DNA of 20,827 nucleotides from an uncultured Eubacteriales bacterium. GTDB taxonomy: Bacteria > Bacillota > Clostridia > Oscillospirales > Oscillospiraceae. Under the pieces are notes generated by a model. That model made no database searches and had not been told where the DNA came from. It worked only from the letters and a program-made list of their open reading frames with translations. The DNA lies in the NCBI GenBank assembly GCA_900552015.1, contig URXY01000034.1:1-20827 (forward strand). The letters are read 5' to 3'. Positions 7,086 through 15,316 of this stretch are shown one piece after another. The translations under genes and the position numbers were made by a program. Every line of letters starts with the position of its first letter. Positions within the stretch are counted from its first letter, which is position 1.

Positions 7086-7906
7086 AAGTCTCTTTCCTCT
7101 TTCAATACGTCTTCAAAGGCGAGGCCGTACCAGTGCGCCTCGCCGCGCGCGGCGGTCTTCCGCACGCATCGGTCACAAAAATCTGCGGCGCGCGAAAGCG
7201 CGTCCGCCGCTGCCCTGCCCGCCATCAGCTCGCCGCAGAGGGCTGAGACGAACACATCCCCCGTGCCGTGCAGCGTGCTGGGAAGGCAGGGCTTGAAAAT
7301 TTCCATCCATACGCCGTTCAGGCGCGCGCAGTAGCCGATCTCCTCGCCACGGTGCACGCCGGTGATGATGACATTCGGCACGGGAAGCTTTTCCAAGAGC
7401 TCCTCGACCGGCGCATCTATCCGGCAGCCTGCAAGCAGCGCCGCCTCCGTTCGGTTGGGCGTGATGAGCTGCGCGTCGGCGCAAAGCGCGCGCATGGCGG
7501 TCACAAATTCTTCAGTAAAGCAGCCGTAGAGCGCGCCGTTGTCACCGAGGACAGGGTCCACGACCACGAGCGTCGAGGGGGCTGCGAAATCGCGCAGGAA
7601 CTGCCGCGCGAAGGTAAGCTGTGAAACGGAGCCGAAAAAGCCGGTGCAAACGCCGTCGAACCGAATGCCGAGCTTTTTCCAGTGCGCGGCAAAGGCCTCC
7701 ATCTCATCCGTCATGTCGCGCATGACGTAATCGCCGAAGCCCTCCGCCGTGTGGGTGGATAAAATGGCCGTCGGCAGCGGCACGGTCTCCACACCGTAGG
7801 CCGAGATGATGGGCATTGCCACGCTCAGCGAGCATTTGCCAAAGCATGAGAGATCGTTCAAGAGCGCCATGCGCTTCATTCCACTTCCGTTCACAGACTG
7901 GTTCAT
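7082..7906 (-). CDS. Pyridoxal/pyridoxamine kinase of the PfkB/ribokinase fold
   Basis: The 274-residue product resembles PdxY/PdxK kinases, which phosphorylate pyridoxal, pyridoxamine or pyridoxine with ATP to salvage vitamin B6. Visible signatures are an N-terminal NDLSCFGKCSLSVAMPIISAYG (substrate-side residues), DPVLGDNGALY (117-127), LITPNRTEAALL (148-158) and the anion-hole/catalytic HGTGD (213-217) with Asp217 as probable base. The start at ATG 7906 has AGGAGG 8 nt upstream and overlaps the pstA stop by 4 nt; the stop overlaps the pstB start by 4 nt. It is therefore fully integrated in the phosphate operon. No residue looks lost. A related hydroxymethylpyrimidine or other PfkB-family specificity cannot be excluded from sequence alone. 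Confidence 0.85.
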   Translation of the reverse strand: MNQSVNGSGMKRMALLNDLSCFGKCSLSVAMPIISAYGVETVPLPTAILSTHTAEGFGDYVMRDMTDEMEAFAAHWKKLGIRFDGVCTGFFGSVSQLTFARQFLRDFAAPSTLVVVDPVLGDNGALYGCFTEEFVTAMRALCADAQLITPNRTEAALLAGCRIDAPVEELLEKLPVPNVIITGVHRGEEIGYCARLNGVWMEIFKPCLPSTLHGTGDVFVSALCGELMAGRAAADALSRAADFCDRCVRKTAARGEAHWYGLAFEDVLKEERDL

Positions 7907-8754
7907 TCCTGTTTCCTCCTGAAATGCCGGCCGACCAGATCGGCGACGAGGTTAATGAGCATCGTCAACAGCATCAAAATGGCCGCGATGGCGAACACCA
8001 CGCCCGTATCGCTCGACTCCTTGGCGTAGAAGTACAGCGCTACGGTGAGCGTCGCGCCCGCGTTGTGCATACCCTCAAAGAAGTTGTAGAGCATATGCGC
8101 CGAGCCCGCCGTGAACAGGAGTGCCGCCGACTCGCCGAGGATACGTCCGATCGACAGAATGCAGCCGGTCACGACGCCATCCACGCAGCTTGGCAGCACC
8201 ACCGTGCGGATGGTGCGCCACTTGCCCGCCCCCAGCGCGAAGGCTCCTTCGCGGTAGCTCTGCGGCACGGTCTTTAGGCTCTCCTGCGTCGTACGCATAA
8301 TGGTCGGCAGGTTCATGATCGTGAGCGTCAGTGCGCCCGCGAGGAGCGACGTGCCGTTTTTGCAGAAGATCAGCATGCCGACGAGACCGTAGATGATCGA
8401 CGGGATGCCCGAAAGCGTTTCCGACGCATATTCAATGACAGAGACGAGCTTTTTGTTCGCGGCGTATTCATTTAAGTAGATGGCCGCGCCCACGCCGAGC
8501 GGCAGCACGATCAAAAGCGTCGCGATGACGATGTAGAGCGTGCTCAGGATGTCCGGCAGGATGCCGACGCGGTTGGCAAGATAGCTCGGCGCGGTGGAGA
8601 GCATCTCCCAGGTGATGTTTGGGATGCCGTTGCCCAATATATAGCCAATCATACCGACTACGAGCGCACAAGTCAATACTGCGGCAAGACCCATCAGGAA
8701 CTTCATCGCCGTGATATAGCCCTTGCGGCGGGCCGAAGACTGCATTTTCAGCAT
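7903..8754 (-). CDS. pstA: Phosphate ABC transporter permease PstA
   Basis: This 283-residue, multi-spanning protein has its first helix at about 19-41. It carries the family pattern ETLSGIPSIIYGLVGM (112-127) and the EAA coupling loop YREGAFALGAGKWRTIRTVVLPS (about 167-189), which contacts PstB. The length is typical for PstA. The ATG at 8754 has AAGGAGGGG 5 nt upstream and shares one base with the pstC stop (TGATG). The stop overlaps the next gene by 4 nt. With PstC it forms the membrane channel for phosphate uptake. Confidence 0.96.
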   Translation of the reverse strand: MLKMQSSARRKGYITAMKFLMGLAAVLTCALVVGMIGYILGNGIPNITWEMLSTAPSYLANRVGILPDILSTLYIVIATLLIVLPLGVGAAIYLNEYAANKKLVSVIEYASETLSGIPSIIYGLVGMLIFCKNGTSLLAGALTLTIMNLPTIMRTTQESLKTVPQSYREGAFALGAGKWRTIRTVVLPSCVDGVVTGCILSIGRILGESAALLFTAGSAHMLYNFFEGMHNAGATLTVALYFYAKESSDTGVVFAIAAILMLLTMLINLVADLVGRHFRRKQE

Positions 8755-9626
8755 CAGTTCCCCTCCTTATCGCGCTTTAAGAAGAAGTTGAGCGCCGCGT
8801 TGATGAGCAGGATGAAAAGATACAGCACGAGCGCGATGGAAAAGAGCGCCTGACGCTGTAAGCCGCTCGAATACGACATTTCGCTCGCGACCGCCGTTGT
8901 GAGAAAGCGGACGCTCTCGAAGATCGACGGCATATTCGGCGCGTTGCCCGAGACCATCATCACGGCCATCGCTTCGCCGATGGCGCGGCCGACGCCGAGC
9001 ACGACCGAGGCGGCGATGCCGCTCTTCGCCGCCGGGACGGAGACGCGGAAATACGTCTCGATGGGTGTCGCGCCCAGCGCGAGCGAGGCATCCTCATATT
9101 CCCTGGGCACGGCTTCGAGCGCCGTGACGCTCACCTTGATGATGGACGGCAGGATCATCACCGCCAGCACAAGGATCGCCGCGAACAGGCTCGCGCCGTC
9201 CGGCAGGCGGAAGACCTTGCGGATCGTGGGCACGAGCACCAGCATACCGACAAGGCCGTACACGACCGACGGGATGCCCGCCAGCAGGCTGACGGCGGCC
9301 TCCAGCACGGTGCGGACCTTTTTCGGCGCGACTTTGGCAAGGTACACCGCCGTCAAAAAGCCGATGGGCACGCCGAGTATGATTGCGCCCGCCGTGCCGT
9401 ATACGCTCGTCAGAATGAACGGCAGGATGCCGTACTTCGGCTCTGCCGACGTCGACGACCACACCTTGCCGGTCAGAAACGGCACCAGGCCGATCTGGCG
9501 GATAGCCGGGATGCCGGAGATGACGAGATACACCGTGATGAGCAGCACACAGCCAACCGTGATGAGGCCGAGAAGGAGAAAAATGCCGTGGACCACGGCC
9601 TCAAACCATTTTTTCTTCTGTGCCAT
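8754..9626 (-). CDS. pstC: Phosphate ABC transporter permease PstC
   Basis: This 290-residue permease has its first membrane helix at about 13-37. It has the LLAGIPSVVYGLVGMLVLVP segment (114-133), the EAA loop YEDASLALGATPIETYFRVSVPAA (177-200) and GVGRAIGEAMAVMMVSGN, all characteristic of PstC. The start follows AAGAGGAAAAACTT; the gap from the pstS stop is 68 nt and contains a strong hairpin. The size and order pstS-pstC-pstA are as in most bacteria. It partners PstA in the membrane. Confidence 0.96.
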   Translation of the reverse strand: MAQKKKWFEAVVHGIFLLLGLITVGCVLLITVYLVISGIPAIRQIGLVPFLTGKVWSSTSAEPKYGILPFILTSVYGTAGAIILGVPIGFLTAVYLAKVAPKKVRTVLEAAVSLLAGIPSVVYGLVGMLVLVPTIRKVFRLPDGASLFAAILVLAVMILPSIIKVSVTALEAVPREYEDASLALGATPIETYFRVSVPAAKSGIAASVVLGVGRAIGEAMAVMMVSGNAPNMPSIFESVRFLTTAVASEMSYSSGLQRQALFSIALVLYLFILLINAALNFFLKRDKEGN

Positions 9627-9649
9627 AAGTTTTTCCTCTTTGCTCTCAG

Positions 9650-9675
9650 CGGGAGACGGCTCACGCCGCCTCCCG
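9650..9675 (-). promoter_or_regulatory. GUGA-capped hairpin between pstS and pstC
   Basis: In the transcript an 11-bp stem (one G-U pair) closes on a 4-nt GUGA loop of GNRA type: GGGAGGCGGC at 9674-9665 pairs with GCCGTCTCCC at 9660-9651, plus an outer C-G pair at 9675/9650. No U-run follows, so it is not a normal terminator. Placed after a binding-protein gene, it probably stabilises the pstS mRNA 3' end or causes partial termination, so that PstS is made in excess over the membrane parts. Confidence 0.7.
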
Positions 9676-9694
9676 TGATGGTTTTTGTGTTCTG

Positions 9695-10555
9695 TTAGTT
9701 GGCTGCGACTGCACCGGCGTTGGCGATGATGTCAGCCACCTCGCCGGAGGTTGCGTAGTCGAAGAAGGCCTGCGCGGCAGGGGAGAGCTCGGTACCCTCC
9801 TTCGTGACGAGCACGAACGGACGCTGGACCACATAGCTGCCGTCCTTGACGGTCGCCTCCGTGGCTTCCACACCGCCGACCGTCAGCGCCTTGACGCTGT
9901 CACCGACTGCGGAGAGGGAGGCATAGCCGATGGCGTCGGGGTTCTGGGACACGGTGTTGATGACGTCGCCCGTGGAGGTGAGCTCCTGACGGTACTGGCA
10001 GGCGTCCTTGGTGTCGGTGATGGACTCGAAGCCGTCACGCGTGCCGGAGCCAGCCTCACGGCCGATGAGCACGATCTCGGCGTCGTTGCCGCCGACGTCC
10101 TTCCAGTTGGTGATCTCGCCGGTGTAGATCTTGGCGATGGTGTCAACGTCGAGATCGGAGACAGGGTTCTCGGGGTTCACGACAATGGCGATGCCGTCGA
10201 GCGCGAGTACGGTCTCAATAAGACCGGAGGACTTTTCATCATCCTTGAGCGCACGGCTCGAAAGTCCGATGTCGCAGCGGCCTTCGGAAACAGCCTGGAT
10301 GCCGCTGCCGGAACCCGTGGGGTTATAGGTGAACTTCACGTCCTTGTTCTGGAGCATGAAGGACTCGCCAAGGGAATTGATGACCTTTTCCATCGAGGTC
10401 GAGCCGTCGGTCGAAACGGTACCGGAGATGGTCGTTTCAGCGGGGGTATTGGCGTCTGCGTTGGTATCGGAACCCGTGTCGCTCTTGCTGCCGCAGGCAG
10501 TCAGAATGCTGAGCGCCAGCGCGGCAGTCAGCGCAAGAGAGAGAAACTTTTTCAT
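9695..10555 (-). CDS. pstS: Phosphate-binding lipoprotein PstS
   Basis: The start chosen is MKKFLSLALT (ATG 10555) with AAGGAAG 8 nt upstream; a longer frame to 10612 adds 19 residues that spoil the signal peptide. The 286-residue precursor has a lipoprotein signal peptide ending in LTAC, so Cys21 would be lipidated and the protein anchored outside the membrane. A Ser/Thr/Asp-rich linker (22-44) follows. The phosphate-binding patterns are STDGSTSMEKV (48-58), TGSGSGIQA (80-88) and GREAGSGTRDGFE (165-177). It captures phosphate and delivers it to PstCA. It is the first gene of the operon, directly downstream of a candidate Pho-box promoter. Confidence 0.96.
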   Translation of the reverse strand: MKKFLSLALTAALALSILTACGSKSDTGSDTNADANTPAETTISGTVSTDGSTSMEKVINSLGESFMLQNKDVKFTYNPTGSGSGIQAVSEGRCDIGLSSRALKDDEKSSGLIETVLALDGIAIVVNPENPVSDLDVDTIAKIYTGEITNWKDVGGNDAEIVLIGREAGSGTRDGFESITDTKDACQYRQELTSTGDVINTVSQNPDAIGYASLSAVGDSVKALTVGGVEATEATVKDGSYVVQRPFVLVTKEGTELSPAAQAFFDYATSGEVADIIANAGAVAAN

Positions 10556-10607
10556 TGAGATTACTTCCTTTCGTTTTTTCCAGATGTTGTTCCTTGCTAC
10601 AGTTGCC

Positions 10608-10663
10608 ATCATAAAGGCAGGTTGTAAAATCAGAAAGTCGCCTTTTGTAAAATCGCGGTAAAA
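10608..10663 (-). promoter_or_regulatory. pstS promoter with PhoP-box-like direct repeats
   Basis: Read on the minus strand, TTTTACC (10663-10657), TTTTACA (10652-10646) and TTTTACA (10629-10623) are direct repeats spaced 11 and 23 nt apart, the helical phasing expected for a PhoP-type regulator that recognises TTAACA/TTTACA-like repeats. A -10-like TATGAT lies at 10613-10608 with no good -35 box, as is usual for activator-dependent promoters. The predicted leader before the pstS start is about 45 nt. The repeats are seen; the regulator assignment is inference from the neighbouring phoPR. Confidence 0.6.
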
Positions 10664-10666
10664 GAG

Positions 10667-10701
10667 AAAAAGGACGTTTTCCGACGGAAAACGTCCTTTT
10701 T
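10667..10701 (-). terminator. Intrinsic terminator (bidirectional form) after the MacB-type transporter gene
   Basis: A 16-bp perfect stem (10667-10682 with 10686-10701) closes on a 3-nt loop and is flanked by A5/T5 runs. It lies 17 nt after the transporter stop and just before the pstS promoter repeats, so it insulates the phosphate operon from upstream transcription. Confidence 0.88.
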
Positions 10702-10718
10702 AAAGGTCAAATATCGTG

Positions 10719-13706
10719 TTATTCGGTGCGCAGCGCTTCGACGGGGTCCTTGCGCGCGGCGATGCCGGAGGGGATGAGGCCCGCGATAAACGTGAGCGCC
10801 ATACTGATGACCACGAGTGCCGCGCCGCCCGCCACCGGCAGGATGGCGTTCAGGCTCTCGATGCCCGTCAGGTGGTGCACGACAAGATTGATTGGGATGA
10901 TGAGCAGCAGCGTGATGCCGATGCCGATGGCTCCCGAGCAGAAGCCCTCGATCAAGGTCTCCGCGTTGAAGACGCGCGAGATATCGCGCTTGCTCGCGCC
11001 GATGGCGCGCAGGATGCCGATCTCCTTCGTGCGCTCAAGCACGGAGATATAGGTGATGATGCCGATCATGATGCTCGAAACGATGAGCGAGATGGCGACA
11101 AAGGCGATGAGCACATAGCTGATGGCGTTGATGATCGTCGTGATAGAGCTCATGAGAAGCGCCACATAGTCGGTATACTCGATCCGGTCATCCTCGGAGA
11201 CGGCGCTGTTGTACTGCTCGATCGCATCGGCGATGGCGTCCTTGTCGGCAAAGGTCGAGGCGTAGATGTTGATGGTCTTGGGACTTGCGAGGTCGACGTC
11301 GCCAAGCAGCTTCAAATTGTCCTCATACGTGCCGTTCGAGACCGTCGCAGGCATGTAGTTATCATAAAGCCAGTTGTACTGCTCGCTCGTCAGCGGCGTG
11401 ACAGCGGGCGATTTTTCGAGCGCCAGGTCGAGCGCCATGGCGAGCTGATCGCTTGTCATGTTAGATAGCCGCGCCTGCACGCCCGCGGCGTACTGCTCCG
11501 TCACCTGCTCGCGGATGGACTGCTCCACGTAGCCGAAGAGCGTCTCGTCATCCATCTGCGCGATGTAGGACTTGACCGTTGCCTCATCCACGCTCATCTG
11601 CTGGGCGTAGGTCGAAATGACCATCTGCTCGATGCTCGCGCGGTCGAGCGAGCCCATCTGCTGCTCCACGATGGCGGAAAGATACTCCTCGCTCGGCACG
11701 CTCATCATCGCGGTGTAGGCTGCGGCGCGCTCGGTGACGGAAAGCGTTTCGAGATAGTCCGTCACGTCCGCTTTCTTCTGCTCGTCGCTCACGGAGTAGT
11801 CGTCGGTCAGAAACGGCAGGCCGAGGATAACGTCGGTATCGGGGTCTTCTTTCTGCTTCTGCAAAATCTCGGTCTGTCCCGCCTTTTCGACAAGATAGTC
11901 CGTCAGCGCGGACGTATAGCCGATCGCGCCGGAGAGCATCGAGGATACCGCGTTCTCATTCGGGCGCAGGATGCCGACGATCTTCACGCGCGTGCCGACA
12001 TCGTCGGAGTTATAGAGGAAGTCGAGCCCCGTATCCGTCGTGCTGACGTCAGTATATGTGCCGCTTGCGGAATCGTACTGGTAGCGCTCAGCGGGCAGGA
12101 CGATCTTGAAGCTCATATTGCACAGGTCTTCATAGCTCCAGCTCTGGATGTCCTTGCTGTCGAATTCCGAGCCGTCGAGCATGTGCTGCATCGACTCCAC
12201 GACCTCGTCCTGTGCGCTCAGGCCCAGCGAATAGATGACAAGGTCGGAAATTTCGTTGTCCTTGTTGACGATGAGCATGACCTCGTCATAATTCTGCGGC
12301 CAGGAGCCGTAAATGAGGTCATACTGCTCGTGCAGGAGGTCGACCACGAGCTCGCCGCTGTCGCTGTCCTGCGGCGGGAGCATCTGCTCCCAGGTCTCCA
12401 TCGCGGAGTAGGCCGAGCCGAAGCGCTCGAAATAGCTGCTGTAATCGCCGCCGTAGAGCTCGCTCATGCAGGTCTGCAAAAGCTCCGTCACGTCGGACTT
12501 GAAGACCTTGCCGTCGGTGTCCTTGGCGTAGATGCTCATGCCGAGGTCGTAGTCATAGGAAATGGAGCTGATGTGGCTTGAAAGCTCGTCGTCGCCCTCG
12601 AGGTAGGTCTTGAAGTCCTTCAAATTGTTCGTCTGCGTCTCCGCCGAGGCAAACGAGCTCATCATGTCGTACATGATGTTGTTGGAGTACACAGCGTCGA
12701 GGTCGTGTCCGCCGTCTCGGTCCTCGTCCGGCGAATGAACGCCCATCATCGTTGTCACCATACTGGACATATCCATGCTCTCAGCCTCGATGGTCAAGGG
12801 ATAGCTCGAGAGCGTATCCTCCTGCACGCGGTCGATATAGGTCTGGATGCCGTTGCTCAGCGATAAAATCAGCGCGATGCCGATGATGCCGATGCTCCCG
12901 GCGAAAGCCGTCAAGAAAGTGCGGCCCTTTTTCGTCATCAGGTTGTTGAGCGACAGCGACAGCGCCGTGACGAAGCTCATCGAGATCTTTTTGCTCTTGC
13001 CCGCGGCGGGCTTTTCTTCCACGTCCTCCTCATACGGCGCACTGTCGTCCACGATCTCGCCGTCCTTCAGGCGCACAATGCGGCTCGCGTAGGTCTCGGC
13101 GAGCTCGGGGTTGTGCGTGACCATGATGATAAGGCGGTCCTTTGAGATGTTTTTCAATATCTCCATCACCTGAACGCTCGTTTCGCTGTCGAGCGCGCCG
13201 GTCGGCTCGTCGGCGAGCAGGATATCCGGATCGTTGACGAGCGCTCGCGCGATGGCGACGCGCTGCATCTGACCGCCGGACATCTGGTTCGGCTTTTTGT
13301 CGAGCTGGTCGCCAAGGCCCACGCTCTCGAGCGCCTTTTTCGCGCGCTCGCGGCGCTCCGCCTTGCTCACGCCTGAGAGCGTCAGCGCCAGCTCCACATT
13401 GCTCAGCACCGTCTGGTGCGGAATGAGGTTATAGCTCTGGAAGACAAAGCCGATGGAGTGGTTGCGGTAGCTGTCCCAGTCGGCGTCGGAAAAGTCCTTC
13501 GTCGACTTGCCGTTGATGATGAGATCGCCGCTCGTATAGTGGTCGAGACCGCCGATGATGTTGAGCAGCGTCGTCTTGCCGCAGCCCGAATGGCCGAGGA
13601 TGGCGACAAACTCGCTCTCGCGGAAGTTGAGGCTCACGCCGCGCAGCGCATGGACGGTAGTATCGCCCGCCTGATAGTCCTTGACGATCTGTTGCAGCTT
13701 CAGCAT
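10719..13706 (-). CDS. Fused ABC ATPase/permease of the MacB/FtsX type with a large extracytoplasmic domain
   Basis: I start the protein at MLKLQQ (ATG 13706, AGAAGG upstream), giving 995 residues; the longer frame to 13850 crosses the promoter. The ATPase domain (1-225) has Walker A GHSGCGKTT (38-46), signature MSGGQMQR (142-149), Walker B ILLADEP (162-168) and His198. After an acidic linker come TM1 (about 264-286), an extracytoplasmic region of about 570 residues and three C-terminal helices (about 863-888, 922-945, 958-981). The helices enclose the FtsX/MacB motif ERTKEIGILRAIGASKRDI (891-909). MacB-like pumps act by mechanotransmission, exporting peptides, lipids or antibiotics; the substrate here is unknown. 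A homodimer would make a complete transporter. It has its own promoter and terminator, so it is a single-gene unit. Confidence 0.9.
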   Translation of the reverse strand: MLKLQQIVKDYQAGDTTVHALRGVSLNFRESEFVAILGHSGCGKTTLLNIIGGLDHYTSGDLIINGKSTKDFSDADWDSYRNHSIGFVFQSYNLIPHQTVLSNVELALTLSGVSKAERRERAKKALESVGLGDQLDKKPNQMSGGQMQRVAIARALVNDPDILLADEPTGALDSETSVQVMEILKNISKDRLIIMVTHNPELAETYASRIVRLKDGEIVDDSAPYEEDVEEKPAAGKSKKISMSFVTALSLSLNNLMTKKGRTFLTAFAGSIGIIGIALILSLSNGIQTYIDRVQEDTLSSYPLTIEAESMDMSSMVTTMMGVHSPDEDRDGGHDLDAVYSNNIMYDMMSSFASAETQTNNLKDFKTYLEGDDELSSHISSISYDYDLGMSIYAKDTDGKVFKSDVTELLQTCMSELYGGDYSSYFERFGSAYSAMETWEQMLPPQDSDSGELVVDLLHEQYDLIYGSWPQNYDEVMLIVNKDNEISDLVIYSLGLSAQDEVVESMQHMLDGSEFDSKDIQSWSYEDLCNMSFKIVLPAERYQYDSASGTYTDVSTTDTGLDFLYNSDDVGTRVKIVGILRPNENAVSSMLSGAIGYTSALTDYLVEKAGQTEILQKQKEDPDTDVILGLPFLTDDYSVSDEQKKADVTDYLETLSVTERAAAYTAMMSVPSEEYLSAIVEQQMGSLDRASIEQMVISTYAQQMSVDEATVKSYIAQMDDETLFGYVEQSIREQVTEQYAAGVQARLSNMTSDQLAMALDLALEKSPAVTPLTSEQYNWLYDNYMPATVSNGTYEDNLKLLGDVDLASPKTINIYASTFADKDAIADAIEQYNSAVSEDDRIEYTDYVALLMSSITTIINAISYVLIAFVAISLIVSSIMIGIITYISVLERTKEIGILRAIGASKRDISRVFNAETLIEGFCSGAIGIGITLLLIIPINLVVHHLTGIESLNAILPVAGGAALVVISMALTFIAGLIPSGIAARKDPVEALRTE

Positions 13707-13752
13707 ATCCTGCCTTCTTTCTGAGGAAATGAATGAATAAGAATTCCAGAGT

Positions 13753-13781
13753 AGGATACCATTTTGACCTTTTACCGTCAA
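13753..13781 (-). promoter_or_regulatory. Sigma-A-type promoter of the MacB-type transporter gene
   Basis: TTGACG (13781-13776) and TATCCT (13758-13753) are separated by exactly 17 nt, matching the consensus at 5 and 4 of 6 positions. The start codon is 46 nt past the -10 box. No clear operator dyad is visible in the spacer. Confidence 0.7.
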
Positions 13782-13831
13782 CCGGCGCGGTCGAGAATTT
13801 ACCGAAAGTTCATCTTTGTTTACTATTCGGC

Positions 13832-13863
13832 AAAAAGAGCGCCGCGGCATCGCCGCAGCGCTC
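13832..13863 (-). terminator. Terminator of the PadR-HAAS operon
   Basis: In the minus-strand transcript GAGCGCTGCGGC (13863-13852) pairs with GCCGCGGCGCTC (13848-13837), 12 bp with one U-G pair and a 3-nt loop, followed by TTTTT (13836-13832). It begins 12 nt after the last gene's stop codon, a classic intrinsic terminator. Confidence 0.88.
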
Positions 13864-13875
13864 CCTGATCTTCTT

Positions 13876-14550
13876 TTAAGCGAACGAGGTACTCATCTGC
13901 CGCTCGATCTCATAGCGCAGCACTTCTGCGCCCGAGGCGTCGTATCCGACAAAATACACCCGATCCCATCCATAGTCGCCATAGTTGGCCTCTGTCGCCA
14001 CTCCGCCAGTGAGGAAATACCGATAATCGCCGTCTTCAATCAACTCAGCGGCGAATGCTTCACGTTTCTCAAAGGTGTAGTCCCCGTTTTCATCTTGTGA
14101 AACCGCGCGGTATCGCTCGATCACGGCGCTATCGACCGCGGCATCGTCGACGCGTCCCCAGTAAAAGATATCCCTTACGACGCCGTTGCGCGCCATATCC
14201 CACCAGCCCGCGTGAATGCTCTCACCGTCTGAGCAGTCAAGCGGCACACCGAAATCGTCCTGCCAGCCAAGCAAGGTGTAGAAATGGCTCGCGCCGCAAT
14301 AGGTCACATTCTCGCTGGCCATCAGCGTGACGCGCAGCGTCTTATAGATCTTCTCCACGGGAAGGGACGCAAGCTCGTGCGTCTTTTCATACACGCCGTA
14401 GCGCTGTTCGCCATCGCGCAGAGCCATCATGCGCGTCAGGTGTCCGCCGCTGAGCATATTGCAGATGAGCAGCGCGCAGAACATGATGACAACGCTTTTG
14501 ACCGCGCGGCGCGCTCTCGTCGGCCGCTTTTCGATCTTCTGCTTTTTCAT
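13876..14550 (-). CDS. Unknown membrane-anchored protein of the PadR operon
   Basis: I do not recognise this 224-residue protein. It has a very basic N-terminus (MKKQKIEKRPTRARRAVK), one hydrophobic segment (about 18-34) and then a mixed alpha/beta domain of about 180 residues, predicted to lie outside the membrane by the positive-inside rule. The domain is rich in Trp, Tyr and acidic residues (for example GWQDDFGVPLDCSD, YGDYGWDRVYFVGYD) and has three cysteines beyond the membrane segment region. The start codon overlaps the HAAS gene stop by 4 nt (ATGA), with GGAAGGGGG upstream. The tight coupling suggests the two membrane proteins work together, perhaps as partners sensing or modifying the envelope. 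That is inference; there is no functional motif I can name. Confidence 0.75.
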   Translation of the reverse strand: MKKQKIEKRPTRARRAVKSVVIMFCALLICNMLSGGHLTRMMALRDGEQRYGVYEKTHELASLPVEKIYKTLRVTLMASENVTYCGASHFYTLLGWQDDFGVPLDCSDGESIHAGWWDMARNGVVRDIFYWGRVDDAAVDSAVIERYRAVSQDENGDYTFEKREAFAAELIEDGDYRYFLTGGVATEANYGDYGWDRVYFVGYDASGAEVLRYEIERQMSTSFA

Positions 14551-15302
14551 GGCTGCGTTCCCCCTTCCGGAAGCTCGATCCTCGTCTCGATGCGCTCGCC
14601 GAAGCGGTCGTAGACGAACGTCACGTAAGTATCGCCCTCTTCGAGCGGCACGGTGTGCTGGCCGCTGTGCACGTACAAACTGCCGCTGCTGCCCCAGCAG
14701 CTGGAATACCGGATGCTGTCTTCCCCGTACATCGTCTCGCCGCGTTCACTTTGCAGCGACATAGTCTCGATCAAACGCTCATAGACCTTTCGCCCCGGAA
14801 TGCGGTCATAGCTGCTCACCCAGAGCACCGCCTGCCGCTCTCCCTCGCGCACACCGTATTCGATGCGGTTCAGCTGCACGATATCGTCCCCGACGAGGAT
14901 GCGCTCGTGCAGGTCTGCCGCGCCGTCGAGCTCTTCCCATGAAATACTGTTCACCGCCGGACTCACGCGCTCGCGGAGGCTCTCGTACACGCCGCTGAGC
15001 ATCGTCAGCATGAAAAAGCCCTGCACGCAGGCGACGATCGTGACGAAAATCGCGATGCGCTGCACGATGACGAGCCAGAAGTGGCGGTACTGCTCGCGCA
15101 GGGCCCTGCCCGTCTCCTCCGGGTCGCCCATCAGCTCCACGGCGCGCGCGGCGGCATCCTCCTCCGTATAGCCGTGCTCGACCAGCGCTTCGGCGTGGTC
15201 TTCGATGTGACCGGCGAGCTCATTTCTCAGATCGTTCGCCTCGTCAGTCGTCAGGCGGCCGACCTGCGCGAGCACGCGGTCGCAATATTCCTTTCTGTCC
15301 AT
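14547..15302 (-). CDS. HAAS-domain membrane protein next to a PadR regulator
   Basis: This 251-residue protein begins with a HAAS/DUF1700-like helical domain (about 1-70: DRKEYCDRVLAQVGRL, NDLRNELAGHIEDHAEALVEHGYTEEDAAARAVELMGDPEETGRAL). One membrane segment (about 74-100) and an extracytoplasmic part of about 150 residues follow. HAAS domains are short alpha-alpha repeats commonly encoded beside PadR regulators in Firmicutes; their role is not well defined. The start ATG 15302 follows GGGTGAGG, 14 nt after the padR stop. The stop overlaps the next gene by 4 nt. The extracytoplasmic part (RIEYGVREGERQAVLWVSSYDRIPG) matches nothing I know. Domain call by pattern and context. Confidence 0.78.
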   Translation of the reverse strand: MDRKEYCDRVLAQVGRLTTDEANDLRNELAGHIEDHAEALVEHGYTEEDAAARAVELMGDPEETGRALREQYRHFWLVIVQRIAIFVTIVACVQGFFMLTMLSGVYESLRERVSPAVNSISWEELDGAADLHERILVGDDIVQLNRIEYGVREGERQAVLWVSSYDRIPGRKVYERLIETMSLQSERGETMYGEDSIRYSSCWGSSGSLYVHSGQHTVPLEEGDTYVTFVYDRFGERIETRIELPEGGTQP

Positions 15303-15316
15303 AGCCTCACCCTTTT

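Noticed and set aside
13707..13850. N-terminal extension of the MacB-type transporter
   Set aside because: The extension would be encoded by the promoter and the terminator of the preceding operon; ATG 13706 has a ribosome site and starts the ATPase domain normally.
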